Shown in pieces: positions 1 through 7,752 of a stretch of 64,000 nucleotides of DNA. A program made the translations under genes and the position numbers. How positions within the stretch are numbered: position 1 is the stretch's first letter; every line of letters starts with the position of its first letter. This stretch comes from CAWCKS01 sp963763485 (GTDB taxonomy: Bacteria > Pseudomonadota > Alphaproteobacteria > Rhizobiales > Xanthobacteraceae). The stretch covers positions 310,001 to 374,000 of the forward strand of contig CAVXOW010000007.1 in NCBI GenBank assembly GCA_963763485.1, read 5' to 3'. The notes below the pieces were generated by a model, which saw only the letters and a program-made list of their open reading frames with translations, did not search any database and was not told where the DNA came from.

Positions 1-304
1 TGTCGGTCGCGCCCGACAACTGAATATCGGCCTCGCCGCCCAGCACCCATTGGCCGAACTGCCAGTTGTAGCCGCCCTGCACGCCGCCTTCGACGCCGTT
101 CGGCTTCGTCGGGTTGTTGGTGACGGAGCCCCACTGGTAGCCGAGGTTGCCGCCGATATAGGGGCCGGCCCAACTGTACACGTTGAGCGGCTGGTTGACG
201 GTGTAGGGCGCCTTGTACGCGAAGTCGGCCGCTTCAGCCGACGTGCTCAAGCCGGTCAGCCCGCAAAGGGCAATGGTGACCGCGCCAACAGGATTGCTAC
301 GCAT
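1..304 (-). CDS. outer membrane beta-barrel protein (Omp25-like porin family), N-terminal part
   Basis: Reading the reverse strand from the ATG at 304 gives about 101 codons before the window edge, so the C-terminal barrel strands lie outside. The protein opens with a Sec signal peptide (MRSNPVGAVTIALCGLTG, cleavage likely after SAEA). The mature start then runs into WAGPYIGGNLGYQWG, a block typical of the small eight-stranded Omp25/Omp31/RopB barrels of Rhizobiales. These proteins sit in the outer membrane and are abundant surface proteins with structural or porin-like roles. The gene is divergent from uvrC. The family call is firm from the start motif; the exact subfamily cannot be fixed from one third of the protein. 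Confidence 0.8.
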   Translation of the reverse strand, partial: MRSNPVGAVTIALCGLTGLSTSAEAADFAYKAPYTVNQPLNVYSWAGPYIGGNLGYQWGSVTNNPTKPNGVEGGVQGGYNWQFGQWVLGGEADIQLSGATD

Positions 305-641
305 GATACGCTCCCAAACGCCACGCAACCGAACCAGCGGTTGGATCAGGGCCTCCGTTGCCGCTGCTTCTGCGGCGGCCAAATGGCTTCGAATGACTGA
401 CCTTGATCGCTAAAATTTATCGAGAGTCTTCCGTTAAGCCCCCGTTAAGAAGCCGCCCACGCACGCCGACGGCGTTAAGAGAGTGTTACCGTTGCGGGAG
501 CCTCCGTCAGGGGCAACGCTGGCAATGTGCGGAACCGGCTTGGGGCGCGCCGGGTGACCGCGAGAAATCGCCCAAAATTCCTGTGCCTGACAGGCATTCC
601 GGCAGTGGCCGGATTGAGCCGCAACACCTAGTTTCCAGCCC
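305..641. other. divergent intergenic region between porin and uvrC
   Basis: These 337 bases separate two divergently transcribed genes and must carry both promoters. I see no convincing reading frame, hairpin with a T-run, or RNA gene here; short open frames on both strands lack start context and family resemblance. The part next to the porin gene (about 330-480) is less GC-rich than the coding DNA around it, as expected for a promoter region. Confidence 0.5.
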
Positions 642-2696
642 ATGACGGAAGATCAGGACCGCGGTCCGCCCGTGCTCCCTGAACAGGGGCGCGGCAAAGC
701 CGCAACCGACGATATCGACCCCGCAACCGCCGCGGTCGAGGAGGAGGACGAGGCGCGGCTGCCGGAAACCGCCGACGACAGCATCGAAGCGGTCGGCGAG
801 GGCCGGCTCGCCTCGGGCCGGGCCGCGATCCAGCGCGCCGTGCAGCACGCGCCGTTCGGCGCCGGTGTCTATCGCATGCTCGGCGCCGAGGGCGACGTAC
901 TCTACGTCGGCAAGGCAAAGAGCGTGCGCAAGCGGCTGTCGTCCTATGCCCGGCCGACCGGTCAGCCGGCGCGGATCGAGCGCATGATCGCGGCGACCGT
1001 CAGTCTCGAGATCGTCTCGACCTCGACCGAAACCGAAGCGCTGCTGCTCGAGGCCAATCTGATCAAGCAGCTCAGGCCGCGCTTCAACGTGCAGCTGCGC
1101 GACGACAAATCGTTCCCCTACATCCTGCTCACCGGCGACCACTGGGCGCCGCAGATCCTGAAGCATCGCGGCGCGCAGTCGCGGCCCGGCAATTATTTCG
1201 GTCCGTTCGCCTCGGCCGGCGCCGTCGGCCGCACCATCAACGCGCTGCAGCGCGCCTTCCTGATCCGCTCCTGCACCGACGCGTTCTTCGAGAGCCGGAC
1301 ACGGCCGTGCCTGCTCTACCAGATCAAGCGCTGCTCGGGTCCGTGCACGCGCGAGATCGATTTCGCCGGCTACAGCAACCTGGTGCGCGAGACCAAGGAC
1401 TTTCTCTCCGGCCAGAGCCGCGCGGTGAAGCAAGAGCTCGCCAGCGAGATGGAGCAGGCGTCTGCCAATCTCGAGTTCGAGCGCGCCGCGCTCTATCGCG
1501 ACCGCCTTGCCGCGCTATCGGCGATCCAGGCCCAGCAGGGCATCAATCCGCGTACGCTCGAAGAGGCGGACCTGTTCGCGATCCATCAGGAGGGCGGCTA
1601 TTCCTGCGTGCAAGTGTTCTTCTTCCGCACCGGCCAGAACTGGGGCAACCGGGCGTATTTCCCGCGCGCCGACCGCAGCCTGTCGGCTGGCGAAGTGCTC
1701 AACGCCTTCCTCGCCCAGTTCTATGACGACAAGCCGGCGCCAAAACTGATCCTGCTGTCGCACGAGATCGAGGAGGCCGAGCTGCTCGCGACCGCGCTAT
1801 CGACCAAGGCTGGCTTCAAGGTCGAGGTCAGCGTGCCCCGGCGCGGCGAGAAGAAGGACCTCATCGGCCACGCGCTGGCCAATGCCCGCGAAGCGCTCGG
1901 CCGCAAGCTCGCCGACAACGCCTCGCAGCTCCGGCTGCTCGAAGGGCTGAAGGCCGTGCTCGACCTGCCGCGGCAGCCGCGCCGGATCGAAGTTTACGAC
2001 AACAGCCACATCCAGGGCAGCAACGCGGTGGGCGCCATGGTGGTCGCGGGCGCCGATGGCTTCATCAAGAATCAGTACCGCAAGTTCAACATCAAGTCGT
2101 CGGAGCTGACACCCGGTGACGACTACGGCATGATGCGCGAGGTGCTGCAGCGCCGCTTCAAGCGGCTGCTGAGCGCAGCCCCAGCCGCGAAGGCGGACGA
2201 GGTTGCGGAGGGCGAGACCGCGAGCGACGATGCTGCGCCGTCGTGGCCGGACCTCGTCATCATCGACGGCGGCATGGGCCAGCTCAACGCGGCGCGCCAG
2301 ATCTTCACCGAGCTCGAGGTCAAGGACGTCGCACTGATCTCGGTCGCCAAGGGCCCGGACCGCGATGCCGGCAACGAGGTCATCTTTGTGCCCGGCAAGC
2401 CGGCACTGAAGCTCGAGCCGCGCGATCCCGTGCTGTATTTCATCCAGCGGCTCCGCGACGAGGCCCACCGTTTTGTCATCGGATCGCATCGCAACCGTCG
2501 TACCAAGGATATCCGCGAGGCCGGCCTGCAGGAGATCACCGGCATCGGCCCCGCGCGCAAGCGCGCGCTGCTGCACCACTTCGGCACGTTGAAAGCGATC
2601 GAAACCGCGTCGATCGCCGACCTTGCCAAGGTTCCGGGAATCAGCGCCGAAGGCGCTCGCAAGATCTTCGAATTTTTTCACGCCGGGTCCGGATAA
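642..2696 (+). CDS. uvrC: excinuclease ABC subunit UvrC
   Basis: UvrC makes the 3' and 5' incisions in nucleotide excision repair after UvrB is loaded on a lesion. The 684-residue product has an acidic N-terminal extension of about 60 residues. The GIY-YIG nuclease domain follows (GAGVYRMLGAEGDVLYVGKA near residue 70), then the cysteine segment, a UVR motif that contacts UvrB (EQASANLEFERAALYRDRLA), the RNase H-like endonuclease half with EVYDNSHIQGSNAVGAMVV, and tandem helix-hairpin-helix motifs at the C-terminus (ITGIGPARKRALLHHFGT). Length fits rhizobial UvrC. The stop overlaps the proposed pgsA start (TAATG), suggesting co-transcription. The partner uvrB lies about 32 kb downstream on the other strand. 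Confidence 0.97.
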   Translation: MTEDQDRGPPVLPEQGRGKAATDDIDPATAAVEEEDEARLPETADDSIEAVGEGRLASGRAAIQRAVQHAPFGAGVYRMLGAEGDVLYVGKAKSVRKRLSSYARPTGQPARIERMIAATVSLEIVSTSTETEALLLEANLIKQLRPRFNVQLRDDKSFPYILLTGDHWAPQILKHRGAQSRPGNYFGPFASAGAVGRTINALQRAFLIRSCTDAFFESRTRPCLLYQIKRCSGPCTREIDFAGYSNLVRETKDFLSGQSRAVKQELASEMEQASANLEFERAALYRDRLAALSAIQAQQGINPRTLEEADLFAIHQEGGYSCVQVFFFRTGQNWGNRAYFPRADRSLSAGEVLNAFLAQFYDDKPAPKLILLSHEIEEAELLATALSTKAGFKVEVSVPRRGEKKDLIGHALANAREALGRKLADNASQLRLLEGLKAVLDLPRQPRRIEVYDNSHIQGSNAVGAMVVAGADGFIKNQYRKFNIKSSELTPGDDYGMMREVLQRRFKRLLSAAPAAKADEVAEGETASDDAAPSWPDLVIIDGGMGQLNAARQIFTELEVKDVALISVAKGPDRDAGNEVIFVPGKPALKLEPRDPVLYFIQRLRDEAHRFVIGSHRNRRTKDIREAGLQEITGIGPARKRALLHHFGTLKAIETASIADLAKVPGISAEGARKIFEFFHAGSG

Positions 2697-3355
2697 TGCT
2701 GAACGAACAGGTTGACCCAAGGTCACGGGACGTATTGGTTGAGCCCAACATGAGCGGACTAGCCAAAACATCGCCGAATTTGTCGCTGGCGCTGCCAAAT
2801 ATCCTGACGTATGCGCGGATTGTCGCAGTGCCGATCGTTGTCGGCTGCATCTATGTGCAGTCGATCCTCGACGGCCCGCTGTGGCTGCGCTGGGTCGCCG
2901 TGGTGTTGTTCATCGCCGCAGGTGTCACCGATTTTCTCGACGGCTATTACGCGCGGGTGTGGGGCCAGCAATCGGCGTTCGGGAGGATGCTCGATCCGAT
3001 TGCCGACAAGCTTTTGGTCTCGGCATGCCTGTTGATGCTGGCCGCCGACGGCATCATCCATGGCTGGTCGCTATGGGCGGCGATCATCATCCTGTGCCGC
3101 GAGATCCTGGTCTCGGGGCTACGCGAATATCTCGCCGAGCTTCGCGTCAGCGTGCCGGTGACGCGGCTCGCGAAGTGGAAAACCACGGTGCAGCTGGTCG
3201 CGATCGGCTTCCTGCTGGCCGGTGACGCTGGCGACCAGATCGTGCCGGTCGTGACCCAGATCGGGCTTGCGCTACTCTGGATCTCGGCGATCTTCACGCT
3301 CTACACCGGTTGGGATTATTTCCGCGCCGGCGTGCATCACCTGATCGAGGAGTGA
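2696..3355 (+). CDS. pgsA: CDP-diacylglycerol--glycerol-3-phosphate 3-phosphatidyltransferase
   Basis: This integral inner-membrane enzyme joins CDP-diacylglycerol to glycerol-3-phosphate, the committed step to phosphatidylglycerol and cardiolipin. The CDP-alcohol phosphotransferase signature DGx2ARx8Gx3Dx3D is complete in DGYYARVWGQQSAFGRMLD followed by PIAD. Several hydrophobic helices flank it. The open frame runs far upstream inside uvrC, so the start must be chosen. ATG at 2696 overlaps the uvrC stop and gives 219 residues; ATG at 2750 (MSGLAKTSPNLSLALPNILT) gives about 201 and begins nearer the conserved LPNILT block. Either is possible. moaD follows two bases after the stop. Confidence 0.93.
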   Translation: MLNEQVDPRSRDVLVEPNMSGLAKTSPNLSLALPNILTYARIVAVPIVVGCIYVQSILDGPLWLRWVAVVLFIAAGVTDFLDGYYARVWGQQSAFGRMLDPIADKLLVSACLLMLAADGIIHGWSLWAAIIILCREILVSGLREYLAELRVSVPVTRLAKWKTTVQLVAIGFLLAGDAGDQIVPVVTQIGLALLWISAIFTLYTGWDYFRAGVHHLIEE

Positions 3356-3357
3356 GC

Positions 3358-3609
3358 ATGAAGGTGCTTTACTTCGCATGGGTGCGCGAGCGTATCGGCA
3401 AGGGCGAAGAAGTCGTCGAGCCCCCGGCGAATGTGGCGACGGTCGCCGACCTGATCGGCTGGCTCGCCGGCCGTGGCGAGGAATACGCCTATGCGTTCGA
3501 GAAGCCGAAGGTGATCCGCGCCGCGATCGACCGCAAGCACGTCAAGCCGGAGACTGCGATTTCGGGCGCGCGCGAGATTGCATTTTTTCCGCCGATGACC
3601 GGCGGCTAG
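3358..3609 (+). CDS. moaD: molybdopterin synthase sulfur carrier subunit MoaD
   Basis: MoaD is the small ubiquitin-fold subunit of molybdopterin synthase. Its C-terminal glycine is thiocarboxylated and donates sulfur to precursor Z in molybdenum cofactor synthesis. The 83-residue product starts MKVLYFAWVRERIGKG and ends in the required Gly-Gly (FFPPMTGG). The ATG at 3358 was preferred to an upstream in-frame start because it begins the family alignment and lies just after the pgsA stop. moaE, its catalytic partner, begins ten bases downstream. Confidence 0.95.
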   Translation: MKVLYFAWVRERIGKGEEVVEPPANVATVADLIGWLAGRGEEYAYAFEKPKVIRAAIDRKHVKPETAISGAREIAFFPPMTGG

Positions 3610-3619
3610 TTTTTCGCCG

Positions 3620-4084
3620 ATGACCTTCCCCGTCACCATAAGGCTGCAGAGCGAAGACTTCGATCTCGCCGCCGAGTCCGCGAAGCTGACACGCGGCCGT
3701 ACCGACATCGGCGCGGTGGTGAGCTTCGTTGGTATCTGCCGCGGCGGTGATGGCGCGGACGCGATTGAAGCGCTGACGCTCGAGCATTATCCCGGCATGG
3801 CCGAGGAAGAAATCATGCGGCATGTCGGTGAGGCAACGGCGCGCTGGCCGCTGCTCGGCGTTACCGTGATCCACCGCCACGGCCGTATCCCGATCGGGGC
3901 CAACATCGTGCTGGTGCTGACGGCGTCGGCGCATCGCGCCGCCGCGTTCGAAGCAGCCGAGTTCCTGATGGACTACCTGAAAACCTCGGCGCCGTTCTGG
4001 AAGCGCGAGGAGGCCGGCCAAGCGACCGGCTGGGTCGAGGCCAAGGCGGCTGACGACGCGGCGGCCTCGCGCTGGAACCGCTGA
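3620..4084 (+). CDS. moaE: molybdopterin synthase catalytic subunit MoaE
   Basis: MoaE forms a heterotetramer with MoaD and converts precursor Z to molybdopterin by placing the dithiolene sulfurs. The 154-residue product shows the family core: GAVVSFVGICRG near residue 35, LEHYPGMAEEEI, VTVIHRHGRIPIGANIVLVL, then AAAFEAAEFLMDYLKTSAPFWKRE with the catalytic lysine region (YLKTSAPFWKRE). It lies directly behind moaD, and its stop overlaps the next start by one base (TGATG), so pgsA-moaD-moaE-prmB probably share one transcript. Confidence 0.96.
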   Translation: MTFPVTIRLQSEDFDLAAESAKLTRGRTDIGAVVSFVGICRGGDGADAIEALTLEHYPGMAEEEIMRHVGEATARWPLLGVTVIHRHGRIPIGANIVLVLTASAHRAAAFEAAEFLMDYLKTSAPFWKREEAGQATGWVEAKAADDAAASRWNR

Positions 4085-5025
4085 TGGCGAAGAAGGCCGT
4101 CAAGCGCGGCAATGTTGCGGCGGTGGGTGCGAAGAAATCGCCCCTCAAGGCAAAGGCGGTCATAGCGGCGCAACTGGTTCGCGATGTGGCGCGGCGCCTG
4201 AAGGCGGCGCGCGTCACGTTCGCCCACGGCACCAGCGACGCGATTGCGGAGGCTGCCTTCATTGTCAGCGAGTGTCTCGGCTTTCACCCCGACCGTTTCG
4301 ATGAATATGCCGGACGGCGCATTACCGCGGGGCAGGCGGCGCGCATCCGCAGCGTGGTCGATGCGCGCATCGCAACGCGCAAACCTGCGGCCTATCTGCT
4401 CAACAAGATCTATATGCGCGGCGTACCGTTCTACATCGATGAGCGCGCCATCGTGCCGCGTTCCTACCTCGGTGAAATCCTGGACACGCATTTTGGCGAC
4501 GACGGGATTTTGCTCGATTCCAGGCAGGTGACGCGCGTGCTCGACCTCTGCACCGGCTCCGGCTGTCTTGCAATTCTCGCCGCACGCCACTTCCGGCATG
4601 CACATATCGACGCGGTCGATCTGTCCGGCAATGCGCTCAAGGTTGCGCGCCGCAACGTTGCCGATCACAGGCTCGGCCGCCGTATTACGCTCCATCAGGG
4701 CGATCTGTTCGCCCCCCTTGGCGACAACACGTACGACCTGATCATTTCCAATCCGCCTTATGTTGACGCTGAGGGTATGGCAAACCTGCCGCGCGAATGC
4801 CGCTACGAGCCCGCCATGGCGTTCGACGGCGGCGCCGACGGCATCGCGATCACGAGGCGGATCATCGATGCGGCGCCGCGCTGGCTAAGACCGGGCGGCG
4901 GGCTGTTGTGTGAGGTCGGCCGTTGCAAGCCGGCCCTCGAGCAGGCGTACCCGCGCACACCGTTCCTCTGGCTCGATACCGAGGAGTCGGAGGGCGAGGT
5001 GTTTTGGCTGGCGGCGGCGAATTAA
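4084..5025 (+). CDS. prmB: protein N5-glutamine methyltransferase, PrmB type (ribosomal protein L3)
   Basis: The family uses S-adenosylmethionine to methylate the amide nitrogen of a glutamine in a protein substrate; PrmB acts on ribosomal protein L3. Residues from about 155 form the Rossmann methyltransferase core (VLDLCTGSGCLAILAARHF), and NPPYVDAEGMANLP carries the NPPY motif that binds the target glutamine. The block ending RECRYEPAMAFDGGADG favours PrmB over the release-factor enzyme PrmC, as do the helical N-terminal domain and the 313-residue length. The first 25 residues are rich in Lys and Ala. The gene is translationally coupled to moaE and converges on ilvE with 12 bases between stops. 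Confidence 0.85.
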   Translation: MAKKAVKRGNVAAVGAKKSPLKAKAVIAAQLVRDVARRLKAARVTFAHGTSDAIAEAAFIVSECLGFHPDRFDEYAGRRITAGQAARIRSVVDARIATRKPAAYLLNKIYMRGVPFYIDERAIVPRSYLGEILDTHFGDDGILLDSRQVTRVLDLCTGSGCLAILAARHFRHAHIDAVDLSGNALKVARRNVADHRLGRRITLHQGDLFAPLGDNTYDLIISNPPYVDAEGMANLPRECRYEPAMAFDGGADGIAITRRIIDAAPRWLRPGGGLLCEVGRCKPALEQAYPRTPFLWLDTEESEGEVFWLAAAN

Positions 5026-5037
5026 TTCCGCCGCCGG

Positions 5038-6117
5038 TCATAGAACCTTTCTGATCCAGTTGTGCGGGTCGGCCGCGCGACCATACTGGATGTCGACCAG
5101 CTGCTTGCGCAGCCCCATGGCGACGGGGCCGGCCGCGCCGCCGCTGATAAGAAAATCGCCGCTCGTGGAACACACCTTGCCGATCGGCGAGATGACGGCT
5201 GCCGTGCCGCAGGCAAAAGCCTCTTTCAGTTTCCCGCTTGATGCGTCGGCGCGCCATTGGTCGATCGTGTAGGCCTCTTCGCGCACGGGCGTACCGGAAT
5301 CCTTCGCGAGCGCCATGATCGAATCCCGGGTGATGCCCGGCAGGATCGTGCCGAGCGGCGGCGTCAGCAATGAACCGTCGTCGAACGCAAAGAAAATGTT
5401 CATGCCGCCGAGCTCCTCGACGTAGCGGCGCTCGACCGCGTCGAGAAACACGACCTGATCGCAGCCGTGATCGATGGCCTCGGCTTGCGCGCGCAGGCTC
5501 GCAGCGTAATTGCCGCCGCACTTGACGGCGCCGGTGCCGCCGACCGCAGCGCGCGTATAGTTCTCCGACACCCAGATCGACACGGGCGCAGGTCCGCCCT
5601 TGAAATAGGAGCCGACCGGCGAGGCGATGACGGCGAACAGGTACTCCGCGGATGGTTTCACGCCGAGGAAAACCTCACTCGCGATCATGAAGGGCCGCAG
5701 ATAGAGACTGCCTTCGCCGCCTGGTATCCAGGCGCGGTCGATGCGCACGAGCTGCTCGACCGCTTCGATGAACACAGGCTCAGGCAGCGGCGCCATGGCC
5801 ATGCGCTCAGCCGAGCTCTGGAAGCGGCGGGCGTTGGCGTCGGGCCGGAACAGGTTCACGCCGCCGTCGTCGCGCTTGTAGGCCTTCAGGCCTTCGAAAA
5901 TCTCCTGCGCGTAGTGCAAGACGGCGAGCGCCGGATCGAGCGGGAAATTGGCGCGCGATTCGACACGCGCGGCATGCCAGCCCTTCGCCTGATTGTAGCG
6001 GACCATCGCCATGTGATCGGTGAAAACGCGGCCGAAGCCTGGATCCACGAGCTTTGCAGCGCGGTCCTTGTCGGACGTTGGATTCGTCGCAGGCTGAATT
6101 TCAAATTTCAAACTCAT
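5038..6117 (-). CDS. ilvE: branched-chain amino acid aminotransferase
   Basis: This PLP enzyme transfers the amino group between glutamate and the keto acids of leucine, isoleucine and valine. The 359-residue form begins MSLKFEIQPATNPTSDKDRA, the usual rhizobial start. An in-frame ATG 96 bases upstream would add residues with no family likeness, so I start at 6117. Visible motifs are YAQEIFEGLKAYKRDDGG, LYLRPFMIASEVFLGVKP, AVGGTGAVKCGGNYAASL (holding the Schiff-base lysine) and EELGGMNIFFAF. It is divergent from the marR operon, with about 290 bases between. Confidence 0.95.
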   Translation of the reverse strand: MSLKFEIQPATNPTSDKDRAAKLVDPGFGRVFTDHMAMVRYNQAKGWHAARVESRANFPLDPALAVLHYAQEIFEGLKAYKRDDGGVNLFRPDANARRFQSSAERMAMAPLPEPVFIEAVEQLVRIDRAWIPGGEGSLYLRPFMIASEVFLGVKPSAEYLFAVIASPVGSYFKGGPAPVSIWVSENYTRAAVGGTGAVKCGGNYAASLRAQAEAIDHGCDQVVFLDAVERRYVEELGGMNIFFAFDDGSLLTPPLGTILPGITRDSIMALAKDSGTPVREEAYTIDQWRADASSGKLKEAFACGTAAVISPIGKVCSTSGDFLISGGAAGPVAMGLRKQLVDIQYGRAADPHNWIRKVL

Positions 6118-6406
6118 GCCGTTGCTTCCCGCGGTCGGAACCGGCGCGATTTCTGGCGTCGGCCTGTCTCTCTGGGCTATTCCCATGGCGCATCTCCCGG
6201 AATGGACGCTCACGCCTGATATAAGCGGCGGATCGGTTTTGCCTCAGGCCTTCATTCCCAGTATGTTTGGCGCAATGTCGACCGACAACCGTACGGACGG
6301 CGCCGTGTCGACTGTATCCCGCGCAAACACGGGTCTGAAGGCTCGCATTTCTGGACGCGAACGATTATTTCGCAGCGTCGAAGGGGTTTATAACATTCAA
6401 CCGAAA

Positions 6407-6429
6407 TTATGTCAATATGGCTGACATAA
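6407..6429. promoter_or_regulatory. inverted repeat over the marR start codon, likely MarR operator
   Basis: Eight-base arms TTATGTCA (6407-6414) and TGACATAA (6422-6429) are exact reverse complements with a seven-base spacer that contains the ATG at 6417. Two further outer pairs match after one mismatch. MarR proteins usually bind such short palindromes over their own promoter or start and repress themselves. Binding here is inferred from position and symmetry only. Confidence 0.6.
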
Positions 6430-6986
6430 ATTACAAAACTTCGCAGCGGCCCGCCCCGGGCTCGGCGCGTGCGCCGACTCAGCGTGCAGGCGAGGGCGGG
6501 GGGGCTGGAGAGCTACGCTGGGATGTCATCGAGCTGTTGTTTTTCGCCTATCGTGATTTCGTCGGCGACCCCGACGTGGTGCTGGCTGAATTCGGCTTCG
6601 GCCGTGCCCATCACCGGGTCATGCACTTTGTCCATCGTTATCCCGGCCTGAAAGTCGCCGACCTGCTCGATGTCCTGCGCATCACCAAACAGTCGCTCGG
6701 CCGCGTGCTGAAGCAATTGGTCGACGAGGGCTACATCGTGCAGAAGGCCGGCGATGCCGACAAACGCCAGCGCCTTCTTTTTGCCACTGCCAAAGGCGAG
6801 GCGCTGGTCGCGAAGCTTGCCGGCCTGCAGACCGATCGCATCAATCACGCATTGGCCGAGATGAGCATAGCCGATGCCGAGGTCGTCAAGCGCTTCCTGC
6901 GCAACATGATCGACCTCAAGGAACCGGACAAAGTGTTGCAGATCATCATGGCGGGCGCGAAGGGCGCTCCGCGGGGAACACCATGA
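6417..6986 (+). CDS. MarR family transcriptional regulator
   Basis: A winged-helix dimeric DNA-binding protein of 189 residues. After a low-complexity N-terminus of about 35 residues comes the MarR fold. The recognition helix lies around DLLDVLRITKQSLGRVLKQL and the wing around GDADKRQRLLFATAKGEA, which carries the family DxRxR-like pattern as DADKRQR. The AFGRAHHRVMHF-type stretch (FGFGRAHHRVMHFVHRYPG) is typical of rhizobial MarR proteins coupled to a two-component pair. The stop overlaps the response regulator start by four bases (ATGA). A palindrome over the start codon suggests autorepression. The effector is unknown. Confidence 0.9.
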   Translation: MADINYKTSQRPAPGSARAPTQRAGEGGGAGELRWDVIELLFFAYRDFVGDPDVVLAEFGFGRAHHRVMHFVHRYPGLKVADLLDVLRITKQSLGRVLKQLVDEGYIVQKAGDADKRQRLLFATAKGEALVAKLAGLQTDRINHALAEMSIADAEVVKRFLRNMIDLKEPDKVLQIIMAGAKGAPRGTP

Positions 6987-7717
6987 CGGAAAATCTGATT
7001 GCGGCCGTGGCCGCATCGCGCGTGCCGAAGATTCCGACCGACGATGCACCGCATCTGATGGTGGTCGAGGACGACCGCCGCATTCGCGACCTGGTGTCGC
7101 GCCATCTCGCCCGCGAAGGCTATCGCGTCACGGCGGCCGAGAGCGCGGCCGACGCGCGCGCCAAGCTGAGCGGCTTGCATTTCGATCTCCTGATCCTCGA
7201 CGTCATGATGCCTGGCGAGAGTGGCTTCGATCTCGCGCGCTACATCCGAAAGTCGTCGACAGTACCGATCATCATGCTGACGGCGCGCAACGAGAATGAG
7301 AGCCGCCTGCTTGGCCTGCAGATCGCCGATGACTACATCTCAAAACCGTTCGAGCCGCGCGAATTGGTGCTGCGCATCGGCAACATCCTGAAGCGCGCGG
7401 CGCCTGCCGCACCGCCACCGGCCGAGACCGTGGCGTTCGGGCCTTACGTATTTCATCTCGAGCGCGGCGAACTGCGCAACGGTGAGGAGATCGTGCATTT
7501 GACCGATCGCGAGCGCGAGATGCTGCGCATCCTTGCGGTCGCGGCCGGCGATACCGTGCCGCGGCTGTCACTCGCCGGCGGCGGCGGCACGGCGAACGAG
7601 CGCGCCGTCGACGTTCAGGTCAGCCGTCTGCGCCGCAAGATCGAGCGCGACGTCGCCAACCCGCTGTTCATCCAGTCGGTGCGCGGCATCGGCTATCGGC
7701 TGGTGGCCTCCCCTTAA
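6983..7717 (+). CDS. two-component response regulator, OmpR/PhoB family
   Basis: The receiver domain (residues 25-140) has the acidic pair D30-D31 in VVEDDRR, the phosphoacceptor D73 in LILDVMMP, T100 in MLTARN and K121 in ISKPF. A winged-helix output domain follows (LTDREREMLRILAVAAGD to VQSRLRRKIERD-like sequence and SVRGIGYRLV). The normally constant GADDY block reads GLQIADDY and lacks the glycine, as if one codon were deleted in frame before the phosphorylation-loop lysine. The gene is coupled to marR upstream and followed by its likely kinase 35 bases downstream. Confidence 0.93.
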   Translation: MTENLIAAVAASRVPKIPTDDAPHLMVVEDDRRIRDLVSRHLAREGYRVTAAESAADARAKLSGLHFDLLILDVMMPGESGFDLARYIRKSSTVPIIMLTARNENESRLLGLQIADDYISKPFEPRELVLRIGNILKRAAPAAPPPAETVAFGPYVFHLERGELRNGEEIVHLTDREREMLRILAVAAGDTVPRLSLAGGGGTANERAVDVQVSRLRRKIERDVANPLFIQSVRGIGYRLVASP

Positions 7718-7752
7718 AGCTTTCGCCGCGAGCACGCTCCAAGGTTTGCCTG

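Noticed and set aside
5467..6219. 250-codon open frame antisense to ilvE
   Set aside because: It fully overlaps a well-supported gene and shows no family sequence.
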